Of a DNA stretch of 64,000 nucleotides, positions 1-12,686 are shown in pieces. The notes under the pieces are model-generated. The model searched no databases. It was not told where the DNA came from and worked only from the letters and a program-made list of their open reading frames with translations. The number at the start of each line of letters is the position of its first letter. Position 1 is the first letter of the stretch. Origin of the DNA: Phoronis australis (lineage: Eukaryota > Phoronida > Phoronidae); the NCBI GenBank assembly GCA_002633005.1, contig NMRA01000068.1:376157-440156 (forward strand), read 5' to 3'. The position numbers and the translations under genes were made by a program.

Positions 1-2142
1 ACTAAAAATTCAGAGCGTACGTCCATCACGTACGTCCGTCACAGTAACTCAACTTATGTTGTGCTGTCTGACAAAAATTTCTTAGCAGATATCATCAAAA
101 AAATTAGTGTGTTGTACTTTGTATACATTCTACTAAATCATCATATAAAACAAAAAAAATGTAACTTAATGCAACTCACAGAAAATTAACATTGGAAATT
201 TTTTAAAAAAATTCAAATTCTCTGCGTACGTCCTTCACACCCCTTTAAGACAATTTTCTTAGTGAAAAGTTAATACATGCTTTGAAAGCTATCAGTGAGA
301 CCTATCAATTGATGTATTAATTATTTTCCTAGGGTGAATATTTTTTTCACAATTGATCAAAATGTTCTCTGATTGTACATCCATCACAAATGGAATTGCC
401 CAGAAGTAAGGTCTTTTCTTTGGTTATTGCAACTCACCAACAACATCTGTAATCTGATTGGTTTGATGGACTGAACGCTCGTAGTCATATTTAAAATAAG
501 TGTTTTTTACCAAACGGAAAGGAAGAGCTACTGGTGTAAGAACACTGTTTTGGTGGATGCTGATAAGTCACTCCATAGTAAATTTTGTCGATCAAAAAGT
601 AATTTATTTCTGAACTTTTTGTGAATATGTTGAGTAAAACATAAACATCCCTTGTATTCTTAGCCTCGTCAAAGTTAAGAACACTCCAGTTGAATAAAAT
701 TTCATGAACTGATTCACTAATTAAGGTGTAAAATGTCACAAACATGCATTGAGTCATGACTACTGCTCCCCCCCAACACTGCAGTAACAGTGTGCACCTG
801 TCTGGTGAAGTGTCCCGAGGAAGGGCACACTGACCACCCTGGACAAAATGCTGGATCCGCAACAGCTAAGTCTTTGGTAGGACTATTTGGTTAGCCCAAT
901 ACATCTAAAATAGCAAAATCCCATTGACATTAGGTTTTTTACGAGTTGGCCAACCCCTATGAAGTCTGAAGCAGTTTCTTGAGTCATTCGTGGTTTTGAT
1001 GATGTTGGTAAAGAAAATTGTAGCTAATATCAGGAGACCATTTGTTTATCCAGCTAAGGAAGGTGAAGTGCAGCTTTATTTATTTTTTATTCTGGACAGG
1101 CCAATGAGCTCCTGCAGCTTCTAGGTTAGAAAGAAATTTTTACTTACTGTCATTTGATGTTCTTTGCTTGCCTTTTGTCTTCAGGAAGGTTATTGCTTTA
1201 GTTTTCTTGTTGGCCTAAAATCAGTGTGTTTGTTTAAGGGTGACTAGATTGCCCTAAAGTTGTTGTTGCTTTAGCATGGAAGTTAAAAGACAGCTCTCCT
1301 GTTTGGTCTGTCATGAAGCAGCTGTTGCCCAACTGAGCAATACCAGTGCTGTAGTATGATCTTAGACTGAGACAGGCCTTTATACAGGATTTTGAAAATA
1401 GGGTGTCCAAAATGGGGTTCCCAATATTCCAGGGCGTCCATGATTCCATTTGGACGCCCAGGACGTACGGTGCATAAAGGCCTGGACTGAGATTGTCTCT
1501 TCCTTTGTCTTTTTATTTTGAGATGCATGGCCTTCAGTGTAAAATTTCCAACTGGAATTAACCACTTGGTCACTATATTGAAGACAAGTCTGTCAAGTTT
1601 GTTATATTATGGTATGCCCCAAATGTGAATACTTTACATTTCTCCAGCTTAGGTGGATGCCAACTTGTCAAATGTGACTTGGTGAAAATCCCAGTTGGGC
1701 AAATGAAAATTTAGGTTGCTAAAATTGGGGATGGAAGTTGGCGACCAAAAAAATAGGGTGCTGTCGACGTTATTTAGAATTGCTCCGGGTATGGTGTTGT
1801 AGAGAATGCACGCAATCGGAAGCTCTGGAAGCGCGTTATAAGGTACAAAAGGGCAAAAATTACTACTATCGGACTCGGAATTCAAGAAAATATACTCAAT
1901 CTTATCATGCTGCAAATCCAATGCTATTTCGTAAAATTCGTCGTCAATTCAACTGCTTCATATTTTCTGTGCCATTTCGTGAATCCATTGTGAACTCAAC
2001 AACTTCATTTTATCTATTTTATCCTTTAGTGCAAACACAATGTTACATCGTGAATTCAAACGTGTTTTATGAAATCAATTCTGTTTCATTTTTGACATTT
2101 TGTATATTCAAACCAGTTCAATCAACTCCGTTCTGTCACTTC
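1..2142. other. 5' flank, left edge: no gene recognised
   Basis: AT-rich. A CGTACGTCC-TCAC motif occurs at about 14, 29 and 223, with a weaker version at 375. A short inverted pair around AGGCCTTTATxC / GCATAAAGGCCT spans about 1365-1490. Several open frames (for example 491-862 minus and 1738-2250 plus) have no recognisable domain. 1915-2140 shows loosely periodic TTCGTNAATTCA-like text leading into the inverted repeat. Confidence 0.5.
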
Positions 2143-2548
2143 AACTACGTTCCGTTTATGCAATGTCGACTAATCAGTTTGGTCAACTCAGTCATGTTTC
2201 GTCGATTCATTGTCGACAATCGTATTTCATCAATCCTTTTGGCTATTTAGTGAACTAACTAAAATCTTTCAACAGAGGGCAAAATCTGTCACTTCCAAAA
2301 TATGACGGCAAAATATATGATGGCATCAATGTGCTCTGAGTGTTGCAAGTTTGATAGAATAGTATAGTGCGAATTCATCCCGCACATTCATTTCTGCCAG
2401 AACTGACAGACTTTGCCCTCAAAAGATTTTAGTTAGTTTACTAAACAGTCTATAGGATAGACAAAAACACCATTATCGAAACTGAATCGATGAAACACAA
2501 CTGAGTTGACGAAACTGATTAGCCTACATTGCATCAACGGAATGCCCC
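2143..2548. repeat. Large imperfect inverted repeat (hairpin element)
   Basis: Arms of about 145 bp at 2143-2292 and 2404-2548 are reverse complements at roughly 80% by eye. Shared blocks include GCAATGT, CTAATCAGTTT, GTCAACTCAGT and AGTTTACTAAACAG/TAACTAACTAAAATCTTT. The ~110-bp loop has no obvious structure. This may be a foldback or MITE-type element; no protein is encoded. Confidence 0.75.
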
Positions 2549-3359
2549 CCATAGTGCGTCTTTCATCGTCCAACTGTACCCAGTTTTTGACGAACAATTC
2601 CGACTTGCGTCTATTTACTTCCTGTTGTAATTTGAGCATGTGTTTCATTTGTGGTGACTGGTGAGGGTAGCAAATGCACTGATTTCATGAAACATATAGA
2701 GCAAGTTTGAACCAAAAGTATTGAATCTAGGAAAATGTTAATTTATACTTTGGAAGTCACATCAAATTTTCAAGGAAATTTCGGATGAATTGTTGTCTGA
2801 ATTATTGTCGGACTTTGCTACTCGCTGTGCCACTTGGCATTTTTCCTTTGTCGCCAGACATAATCCAAAGTGATGTTGCAGCTACCCAATTCGAGCACCG
2901 CTTTTTTATTTTTTACAAAAATGTATGTCACTATTTCTGAACACAGTTTAATAATTTCTCAGGTTTTCAGTTGCTTGGCAGACATTGAAGTTGGGATGAC
3001 GTAGTCACACATGTCTTGCTGAATCCTGAGAAATTGAATCAAAAGTAATCAAACATAACAAATACCGTAGTATTAAATCAGAATTAGTAAATTTTTGCCC
3101 CACCATGTTGTTGGTTGAGGCACGCAATTCATTTTTTTCATACTGTTTAATGTTCTGTATGGTAGGCATTCAGTTTTGTAGTGCTACACTAAATGTCTTT
3201 AAACAGCTATATCAGTGTGCTTCATGTCTAACATCAACAAAACACTAAAAAGATGCTGAAACTGTTGACAAAAGTAAAGTTTTCGCGATTAACCAGGCAC
3301 AACTTTTTAGTAGAAATCCTGCTACACTGCCATATGACATCTCATCCAGGTTTCAGCTA

Positions 3360-3632
3360 TCCAGCGACACCATCTTTTGGCCACAATGATCATAGTGGGA
3401 ACTGGGAAGTTTAGGAAACATTTTGTCTGGCATGCAACACCATCTTTTGCTCACTATGATCGCAGTGGCAAGTCCAGCAGGCATCTTGTACAGCATACAA
3501 CTCCATCTTGTGTGGCAATGATTGTATTGGGGAATTAAGCATACATCTTATACAGCGTGCAACACCAACTTTTGGCCAAGGTGGCTGCAGTGGGAAGTTG
3601 TACAGCATGCAACACCATCTTTTGGTCACACC
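3360..3632. repeat. ~60-65-bp tandem repeat, about 4-5 copies
   Basis: The unit is centred on CAACACCATCTTTTGGCCAC followed by ATGATCGCAGTGGGAA. It recurs at about 3365, 3427, 3490, 3560 and 3608 with substitutions, a local minisatellite. Confidence 0.75.
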
Positions 3633-4119
3633 TGTCCAGTGTTCTCTTAAAAAAATTCAAACTCGACTGGCATGAAAAAGTTCATGTAGGTGTTTGAAAG
3701 TCACTGTCCATATATTGTGGGGAGTTGTGTGTTATGTCTTGTAATAAATGCATTGGGCTAGTACCATAAGTCTAAAATGTCTTAAAATGACTAATCTGCT
3801 AATAATTTTAAACTTGTTGCATTGGGTTTCAGACTTGAGGAAATAAGTCAAACTCCTCAAGGGAAAATTCAAAACTCAACGCAGTGACAACTGACAGGTC
3901 AAAACAGGTTGTGGTAAGGAAATCTTGTATTTTACACTTGGCAGTCAAAATGCATGATAAAAGACCATGCTTAATGGTCAGTGTTATAAACCATGTACTG
4001 ATGAAAAATACTCTAATACATAAGAGCACGGTGTCCTGCACGGAAACCAACTATTAATACTGTCCATCGCCAAACCCAAATGAGATGGTGAAGGCAATAC
4101 GTTTGTTGGAACCAGCAAG

Positions 4120-4655
4120 ACTGGAGGACCGTGGTGTTCTCTGACCAATCTCGTTTTTGCTTGCGGTCCATGGGCAGGTGGCAGACTGTGGGGACGGCAA
4201 AACTGTTGCGTTACTCGGGTAGTGTTACGGTGCGGGGTGGAATCTCCTTCAATGGAGGAACTCCACTTGTCCATGTACTCCCAGCACTACCGTACTCGAA
4301 TTTTGGATCTCATAACCATAGCTTTTGTTCGGGTGCTTACGGTAGACAAAATAATATCCTACACGATGACAACGCAAGGCCTAGCTGCTCAACTTCCATA
4401 GAACACCATCTCCAACAACAAGCCATGACAGTGTCTGGAATGAACAGTGGCAAGTCTTGACCTGAATCCTATAGAACGGCAGTAGGACTAGCTTGGTCGA
4501 CGAGTGTGCCATCGTGTCACAAACCAGACCACATTGGAAATCTCCGCCATCTGTTGGAACAGGAATGGAAGCAATCCCCCGGCAGAGGATTCAGCGTTTA
4601 ATTGGGATTATGCATGAGAGATGCATGGTTGTGGTGAACTGGGTGGCTACAGTAC
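4120..4655 (+). pseudogene. Tc1-like DDE transposase remnant
   Basis: The plus-strand frame reads VVFSDQSRFCLRS, VRGGISFNGGTPLVHVLP and NNILHDDNARPSCS. A frame change gives SLDLNPIE, LGRRVCHRVTNQTTL and EWKQSP-like sequence. These are the successive Asp/Asp/Asp-Glu blocks of the Tc1 family. A frameshift near 4455, stops after NPIE and the missing N-terminal half show it is inactive. It lies in the 5' flank of the zinc-finger gene. Confidence 0.8.
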
Positions 4656-6011
4656 ATGTTACTGATGAGATAGATTAGAACTGATTCGATTAGTGTTAAA
4701 TTATGGCAGGCCACCATTTTGTGACTTTTGTTTTGAACTGTTTATCATCAAATTTAATTCATTTTACTGTGCAAATTTGTAGCAAATGTAATATCAAACA
4801 TGTGTATTGAATTAAACTTTCTCCTGGTGAAACAACTGTCTTGTTTTTATTATTTCATCGTGGAGTTATCCTGAAAAGTATGAAGGGGGCATTACCTTTT
4901 TTAGTAGTTAACTTTTAAGTGCAGCACTTCTGAGGAGATGCGTCAAGTGTGGCAGACTTGGTTTTGTTGCCAGTGTGATTCGGTCTGACTTATGAAGTGG
5001 ATGAAGCATCTTACTAACTGTTTTCAGCTGTTCCAAGTATGGAACAGAATTAGAAGCTTTCACCTTATTGCAAACTCATTACCTTTCTTGAAATCACAGG
5101 CTGGCCATTGGCCAAAACTGAATTACTACTTTGGCGTTTAAGGATATTTCAAACCTTATTCACAAATATTGGCCAGTTTTACAGTATTTCACTTGTCTAG
5201 CAAAATACCTTATCTTCGTTGTCAGTGAACTTCAAATACACAATGTGTACCATTTAGGAAGAAAAAAGATTCAGCAGAACCATCTTGGAGCCACACAACC
5301 GCATGAAAATTTGTGTACTACTTTTTTGAGTTCCGACGTTGCAGAGCTGTCACTCAAATCCAATCTCACGCCAAACACCAAGCAGCCCCGTATGTATTCT
5401 CAGTCTTTTCAGTCACTAAGTTGCCATAATGTTCAGTCAACATATAATAAAACGATGCTGGGAAATCGAAGACAAAACTTAGTTTTTGTCTTGAGGGAGT
5501 TGTGTGGGTCTGCATATATACGACTGTTGAGAATGAATGCTCTGAGTCACGGCACGCCTCTGTGACTTAATGTTCATGAACACTGCAAGTTGTGAAAAGA
5601 GATAAATCCTCACCTAAATTCATATATTTGATAGGTAATTTGACATTTCGCTGTTTCAATCTCATGTTTACGATTCGCTTTAAACACTGACTGGATTACT
5701 GTTGTCCAGTTCGTACTTGGTTTCATATCAGTCTGCTGGCACATGCTATTACAATGTAGGTCATCAGTTTACCCCGCCTTGGTTGGGGAGGGTCACAAAA
5801 TTAAAACGTTTAAATGATAATTAAGTTAATTACGCACTTCAAATTCAGTTGACCTTACGTGTGAATGTTGAAATAGCGAACGTAGTTAAGGCATGTACAG
5901 GTTATATTGGCCGAAAAGAAGTTTTCATCGAATAATTAAACTGAAGACCTTGAAATTTCACATCTCCCAACTTATCCGGATTTCTGAGCTTCGGCAAATC
6001 GACCTAATTTG

Positions 6012-6300
6012 AACGAAGGAACTCAAGTTTTCTAAAACGGCTCGGTGGATTTCGCTGAAACTTATTTATTCATCAATCTCAGAAATGCTGTTAGGATTTT
6101 CAATATAAAGGTCTAGTTTTTGCGTAATATAATGAAGACAATTACGACTGCTATTTTTTTTACAAAAACACTTTATGTTTTGCAACTTGATTGGTAATAT
6201 AGAAACCAAACTAAAAGACTAATTGAAAGTTCCTGTGTTTTTAGGTAGCTGGTGAAGATTATTAAAAAAAGGTTTCATTCAAATCGACCGAGGTGCTATT
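6012..6300 (+). repeat. Dispersed repeat E4, copy 1
   Basis: This stretch matches the reverse complement of 54178-54462 over about 285 bp. Shared blocks include AAAACGGCTC, CATCAATCTCAGAAATGCTG / TTAGGATTTT and GGTTTCATT. No coding sequence is seen. The family and its ends are unknown. Confidence 0.7.
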
Positions 6301-7321
6301 TTGCTATGAATTTTCCTTTCTTACAGATGAAAATTTGACTTAAAAAAGGTGTTAACGTCACAAAAATACAATGTTTCCATATTCCTTGATCTTTTGTTTT
6401 TCAGAAAATACATACTTTTAGTTGTTGAAAAAACCTGTTTTTTGATATATACGAGTTAGAATGGAGGCCACTAAGTAAGAAAAATTGGAGGTGTGTGCTT
6501 AGCCAATCTTGGGCTTCTAGATTGAAAATTTTGGCATCTTAGAGGTGGGGGCACTGGTAAGCATGAGCGTTTACTCTAGTGAATTTGGTATGTAATGGAG
6601 TCCAGAATAGGCCAAAAAAAGAAAAAAATAGAATCTTATGCTGTTGCCTCTGAAGTCGGAATCCAAGTTTGTATTCTACTGTTTTTCAGTAACATTCTGT
6701 GTCCTCTAATGGTTGGAGTTTGACCTTTGAGGTCTGAAGTTCTGTATTTTGTTTCAAGTAGGTGTGAAAGTATTGCTTGTTTTAGAGGAAAACAAAATAT
6801 TTTAATTAGAATGTTATCAGTTAAGAGGCTGCAAATTGGAACATCTTAACTGTTCATTCAGATTTTATAACTAGCATTGCAAACCAGCTTTCGTTTGCTG
6901 ACAGTGTTTGTGGAACAAAGATGTAATATCGTTGTCACTTCTGGAATAGGCAGAAGATATTAGCTTGCTTGAGACTTTGGAACTATTCATTGTCAGAAAT
7001 CATTTCTTATCTGAATAAAGAACAAGTTTAGACCAATTTTAGTATTATATTGATGCAAAGTGGTTTGAGTCAGAAATTAATAATGATCTTGACATCGATA
7101 ATCACAGAAGGCAGTTTCACAGTAGCTTTCAAGTAGACTGGAGTCATATTTTCTGACATTGTGATTATCTAACAATGATTTTTATGCCAGTCAGGTTGTT
7201 CTGAAAATTTGGTACCCAGCATTTGCTCCTGCTTTGGGCAGCGGTTATGTAGTTGCAAACTCAACCTGTTCCTTACTAAAGATGGCAAAGCGTCCCTGTT
7301 TAGAATTTACATTGGATATTC

Positions 7322-8601
7322 ATTTTTATGCGCCCACATATTTATATGTGGACGCATTATGCCGTCATCTCCATCCGTCCGTCTTTCCAGGCGGCGTCCG
7401 TCTGGCGTCCGCTGCTCTATCTCCAAAACCTGTTGACATACGTTCATGAAATTTGGCACATACCTTCCATTTATGAATGGGATGGCATGAGCGAACTTTC
7501 GGACGGATCCGAATACCGGTGTGCCCCCTAGTGGCAATTTTAGTTTTTTACGCTTACCTTTGTATCTTCAAAAGTCCTGAACGGATTTTTACGAAATTTG
7601 GTATGTTGGCACCTATTAGTGAGATGACGCTACCCTCCCGTTTTCAGATGGATTTGACGTAGTTTGCACCACCTAGTGGCCATTTTTACTGTTTTCGAGT
7701 CTGTTTTTTTGCATCCACTCCTCTATCAACCAAACCGCTTAAAGGATGATTGTGAAAATTGGCGTGTATGTGCTTATTGTGAAGAGGACGGTTGAAGATG
7801 ATTTTCCGATGATTTCGACTACTGTGATGCCTCTTAGTGGCAGTTTTGTTTTTTTTTTGCACCTATGGCTGTATCTCCTAAACCGTTTTCAGGATCTTTA
7901 CTTAATTTAGCAAGTGTATTTATATGATGTTGACTGCGGATGACGACGACTTTCGGACAGATCTGACTACTTCTGTGCCCCCTAGTGGCAATTTTAGTTT
8001 TTTACGTTTAACTCAGTATTTTCAAAGGTCCTCAACAGATTTTCATAAAATTTTGAATATAGGCATCTATTGGTGTGATGAGGCTATCTTTCTGTTTTTG
8101 GATGGAATCGAGGTATTTTGCACCACCTAGTGGCCATTTTTGCTGTTTTTAAATCTTGTTTTTGGTGTCCACCCCTGTATCAACCAAATCATTTGAAAAT
8201 TGGCATATTATATGTTATCAGTGTGAAGACGACCTTTGGTGATGGTGACTTACTACTGTGGTGCCTCCTAGTGGTAGTTTTGTTTTGCGCCCATAGTGTT
8301 GTATCTCCTAAACCCACTGCAGTATCTTTACTAAATGTAGTAAGTGTATCTATATGAAGATAACAACTGACGACGACGACTTTCAGGCGGATCCAACGGA
8401 CACTGTGCCCACTAGTGACAATTTCATTTGATTCTGTTTTCCTTTGTTTTTCTGAAGTTCCAGATTTTTATGAAATATGCCATGTTCCTGTTTTTGGATG
8501 GATTGTATGTTTTTGCGCCATCTAGTGGCCAACAACCCTAAAAGCACACCATTTGCATTGCATTCGTGGGTGCATTTCAACGCTCCGCGTTGCTCTTGTT
8601 T
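7322..8601 (+). repeat. R1 repeat family, full-length copy a
   Basis: It opens with a 30-bp hairpin (ATGCGCCCACATA / loop / TATGTGGACGCAT) and ends with GCGTTGCTCTTGTT. Inside, units of about 145 bp are each marked by a CTAGTGGC core, near 7529, 7671, 7832, 7979, 8127, 8268, 8410 and 8520. The three unit types alternate, giving a ~450-bp higher-order period. Each unit also holds a TATCTCCxAAACC start and a GAAATTTGG-like segment. It lies in the 5' flank of the zinc-finger gene, in the same orientation. Confidence 0.85.
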
Positions 8602-11600
8602 ATGTCTCACATATCCAATTGGGAAGTAACCTCTGTTGCCATGTCATCTTTTGTTGGTGAAGATGAAGGTCATATGCATATCATCTGTAATAGACAACAT
8701 AGACCCGCTACTTTGATAACAAAGTGCTGTCCATGGATAACCTCATCAGTCCTTAGGATGCTTCAGGCTGATACAGTGCACTAGCTCCACACAACCTGTT
8801 GATGATGGTGGTTGTCAACCTTCATGGCTGTTTGTGAAAAAGGAATGGTGTTCATAACAAAAGTAATGTCACTTGTGAGTTCAAAGGGAAAGGTTTGGTC
8901 AAGAAATATGTGTTTTGTGAGAAGAAAACGCATCAGCTCGTGAAAGGAGAATTTGAAGGATGTTGTTGTAAATCACTCCTGAGGATTGAAGAGTGGTAGC
9001 CTGGAAAGCACTTCAGGATTGTAATATGCTATCTTGTCAGTGTTAGGTCTAGACTGTTTTCTATTCTCTTGTTAGTGGAAATTACAGAAGCCTACTAAGA
9101 AATGAGTTGCGAGTGTCACCAGGAACATGGTCTTGTTAAAGTCACACCTAACAACTAATCTATTGAGTTAGTGTTCTTTAACCTTCTGATCACAGCTTTG
9201 AAACTGATTTACATAAGCAATAATGGTGACATTGATTTTTTTCCTGTCGTAATGTGTTCAACATGTCATTTGCTCTTGTAGATTTCCTCAAATAAAACAG
9301 TGAAAAATATAATTTGTTGATTCATAAGAAATGTTTTAAGTTGTTCATGTAGCTGTGTATGCGGCAGAGATGGATTGTCTGTACCGTAGTTTAAATGTTA
9401 TTGCTGGAGGGATTGTTCATTCTTAGTCATTTGGTTTCTTTCAAAGAATCAAAATAGTGATGCTGCAGCTGTGACAAATTTGGTTCGTCTCACAACACAG
9501 TGTATTTGGTGCTAAAGTCTGCTATTTTTGGTACTTGCTTTTTGTCTCTGAATTTGTTTTTGTGATGATTGTAGTGTACAAAGTTAAAACTTTTTTATTT
9601 TCATCTTTCTGTTTCAGTTTGTCTCTAAATTTATTTCTGTAATGGGTTTTTGCTTTCTGTAGTCTCTTACGTTGATTTGCATCAGACGGAAGAAGCCCTC
9701 TGTAGACTAGATCAAATTGTGGAAATAACCCAGTCTCTTTCATTGGCTCAGCTTGTGTGTCATAGGTGGGTAAAGTTCAGTCCAGTGAGATTGGGTCATC
9801 CTGTTTTCATCTGGTATTGAAGATTTCATGGTGAATAGATTGAAAAGTTTCTTTTCAAGTGCTTGCATGAATTCTGAAAGGTTTAAGTAGGCCTGTGTCT
9901 TTCATAACCATTTGTTTGTCTTGGTCTTGGGTGTAGTGGTGCCAAGTGAAACTGCTTAACTGCATGTCAGCCATTCTTGCTTAGCGAGAGAGGTAGATCT
10001 GGTTACTTGATAGACTGTGTGCTCAGTTGTTGTGCATTAAACCAAAGCTCTGGTTGTCAATGCGATGATAAGACCAGCTGTACAGTGGAAACACTGTGTG
10101 CTTACTGCTGTGTGCCAGACTGGGTAATGATTGACCTCCAGATATAATGTGGAGCAGGATGCATGAAAGGAATGAGTCATTATTGGCTGTGTGCTAATAT
10201 TGGGACTAGAAGGTTGAACTGCTGGTGTTGCTCAGACAGACAGAAGACTGGTGATGTGGCATGCTGAAGCAAGTAGCTTGGTCAGGGAGTGGCTATTGAA
10301 AGTGCTGTTTGTATGGTGTTGCTGAAAATGGCCTTGTTGACTCAGAATCTCTTTGTTGGTGTTCATGAGCTGAGCTTTTCTGTAGATTGTTAGTGTGACT
10401 AGGTAGTCATTGGCTGATGAATTCAGTGTTTTATGATGGTTCTTATTCTGGAGATTCATAACCACAGAATAGTAAGACATGGTCATGGTGGTTTCATGGA
10501 AGAGCTGATTCCTGTTGTAAATTTCAAGATAGAGAGTGCTATTCATGAATCTTTGATAGGTTTCCAGTGATGCCAATAAGTTGTGATTAAGAAAAGAAAA
10601 AAATACCCATTCACGATAAAAAATAGTAGTGATTTTTGAATTTCTAAAAAAGAGTGTTTTTAAAAGTATCTGGTCAATTGGATGAAGTTCATAGTTTTAA
10701 ATGCTCATTGGTAATTCAGTAATTCAATATATATACAATATATCTCATGCCATAAAAATCTTTGCTTGTTCAGTTAATTCATCTTACACTGATTTTCTTG
10801 TCTGAAACTCTTTAAAATCAATATGTCCATGCAGTTGGATTTGTAAAAAAGCTGTTCGCGTTGTCACCCTTGCATATCAAATGTTCTCTTGACTTGGGCT
10901 TTTTATAGTTCGTAGAGTAAATGCTTGCTTTTGGTATTGGATAAGGTATATGGCAGTTTTCTATTACGTACTTGGATAAAATCAATATATGTGCTGCTTA
11001 CAGATGGTGTACACCCTGATATTTAGTCAATGGCTTAGATACCTAGTAATAATGACACCGTACGTTTGCAAGCTACAGTGTTTTGCCTAATTTGTTTTTG
11101 TGATATTTTTGCCTAATTTGTTTTTGTGATGTTTTTGCCTGAATGTCATACTATGCTTGCATTTATTTATAATTTTAAGTACCCCAGCATTATTGAAAAG
11201 AATATAAAAGGTGTCCTACTTAAGTCTTCAGCTTGAACATTAACGGATGTCCTTGGTAGAAATCAAGTTTGTGCGCTTGCTATCATGGAGAGAGCTTCTA
11301 ATGGAGTTAAAAAAATTGTATGCCTGCCTGAGAATTTTACTCATGGAAACCAATTTCATCTTCTAAATTGAACATTTGTTGACTTTCTAAATTTCGAAAT
11401 GTTACTAAAAATGTGATACTTCAGTCTACTTCCAGCTTGAGCATTGAAGGTTGTCCTTTGTAGAAATCCAAGTTAGTGCCCTTGCAGTGGAGTTAAATTT
11501 CGAAATTTTACTAAATATTATTAACCTTTAATTATAAATTTACTTCTATTGATGCTCAAAAATATTTATAGAACAAATTCTGATAGTGTACAGCACAGCT

Positions 11601-12686
11601 AGGTGTTTAATTGCAGGCAGGAATATGATGTGGGTGACCTATTCCAGTGTCAGGTGCCCTTGATCACACAGCATTCAGCACTTTCCCAAGAGCTGTTAGA
11701 CTTGCAGTCTGGCTTGACCCTGTGTTAGCTGATAGTGAGAGTGAGTGCTATATTCACTGAACAATACTGTGGCCATATCTCCATTCCTTAAGTTCAATGA
11801 TCTATTTATAGCAACCACACTGCACTGTATGAGCTGCTGATTGGCTAAGGGCTGTTGTGAATAGAAGAGGCAAGATGCTATGGACATCAGGCAGCCAACT
11901 CTTTGTCTGACTAAGCTGATGAAACCAGTTCTTAGTATAAGGGTTGTCAGAAGGAAAAATCAATATCTAGCCATAGAGCTGAATCTGCCTCTAGTTTGAA
12001 GGTTCTCCTCATCAGCAAGTGTGCATGTTAACATACTAGAGTTGAGTGTTTCCAGTATTTTCAGTCGATAGAGTTTACTTAAGATCATGCGGAAGCCATT
12101 TACTTCTGTGTCTTCTAGTCTGCTTTGTTACTGTATTGATATTGTAGTTTCTCTTCTTGAACAAAGTACTGTGGCACATCAGTCATGTCCTGTGTAAGAT
12201 ATTGGTCATTGATTATTTCTAGACTTGTTTGTATCTTGACATTGTTGCTTAGTGACTGCTATCACCAACTGCTAAACTGAATGCTGATAGCAGCTTTTTG
12301 AACACTTGGTTATTATGCCACATTGAAGTGATACTCAGCAGGTGGCTGGCTTCTCTCTGTTTTCTTACTCTCACCAGAGTTATGCAAGTGTAGCTGAACT
12401 GTGACTGTGTATGCTGAATGTGGGTCAAGGACTCTAAGTTATAACTCATCAATAGTTGTGATCCAATTTCACCTTGCTTTGACCTTTGGACACTTTTTGT
12501 CACTGACCTTGGTTATTTTTTGAATTTTGCATTGGTGTGAAGGTGTTGTCTGAAATTGATGCATGGTGTGAGTGGGATAAATGGAGACATTGATTTTGCT
12601 TGCCATTTCAATGTGGTTTGTATTTCAGTAGTTTCTGTTCAAAGACTTCCATGTCAATGTTTTATAATGCATGCTTCTCATTCCAG
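8602..12686. other. 5' flank or first (UTR) intron of the zinc-finger gene
   Basis: No domain-bearing open frame. The plus strand is T/G-rich, in keeping with transcribed intron. A ~60-bp segment (AGCTTGAACATTAACGGATG ...) is repeated imperfectly about 200 bp on (11225 and 11425), and TTTTTGCCTAATTTG is duplicated near 11090-11130. A good acceptor ends the stretch at 12686. Confidence 0.45.

Larger units (their letters stand above)
2549..7321. other. 5' flank between repeats: no host gene recognised
   Basis: Apart from the tandem repeat, the Tc1 remnant and E4 copy 1, I see no supported gene. An open frame at 5131-5565 (plus) has no recognisable domain. A TATATA stretch near 5515 in somewhat CpG-richer sequence could be promoter-like, but nothing ties it to the zinc-finger gene. 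Confidence 0.4.

Noticed and set aside
491..862. 123-codon minus-strand frame
   Set aside because: No recognised motif; could be an exon of an unseen gene or TE but nothing supports it.
1354..1495. Inverted AGGCCTTTAT pair as a MITE
   Set aside because: The complementary stretch is short and imperfect and no second copy was seen; noted only in the flank entry.
1738..2250. 170-codon plus-strand frame
   Set aside because: Low-complexity Phe/Ser/Val text produced by the periodic TTC-rich stretch and the inverted repeat; no domain.
5131..5565. 144-codon plus-strand frame
   Set aside because: No recognisable domain, no splice support and no homologous fragment in the window; likely chance.
7209..8784. 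Many short open frames inside R1 copies on both strands
   Set aside because: They differ from copy to copy, are broken by stops in diverged copies and match no domain; R1 looks non-coding.
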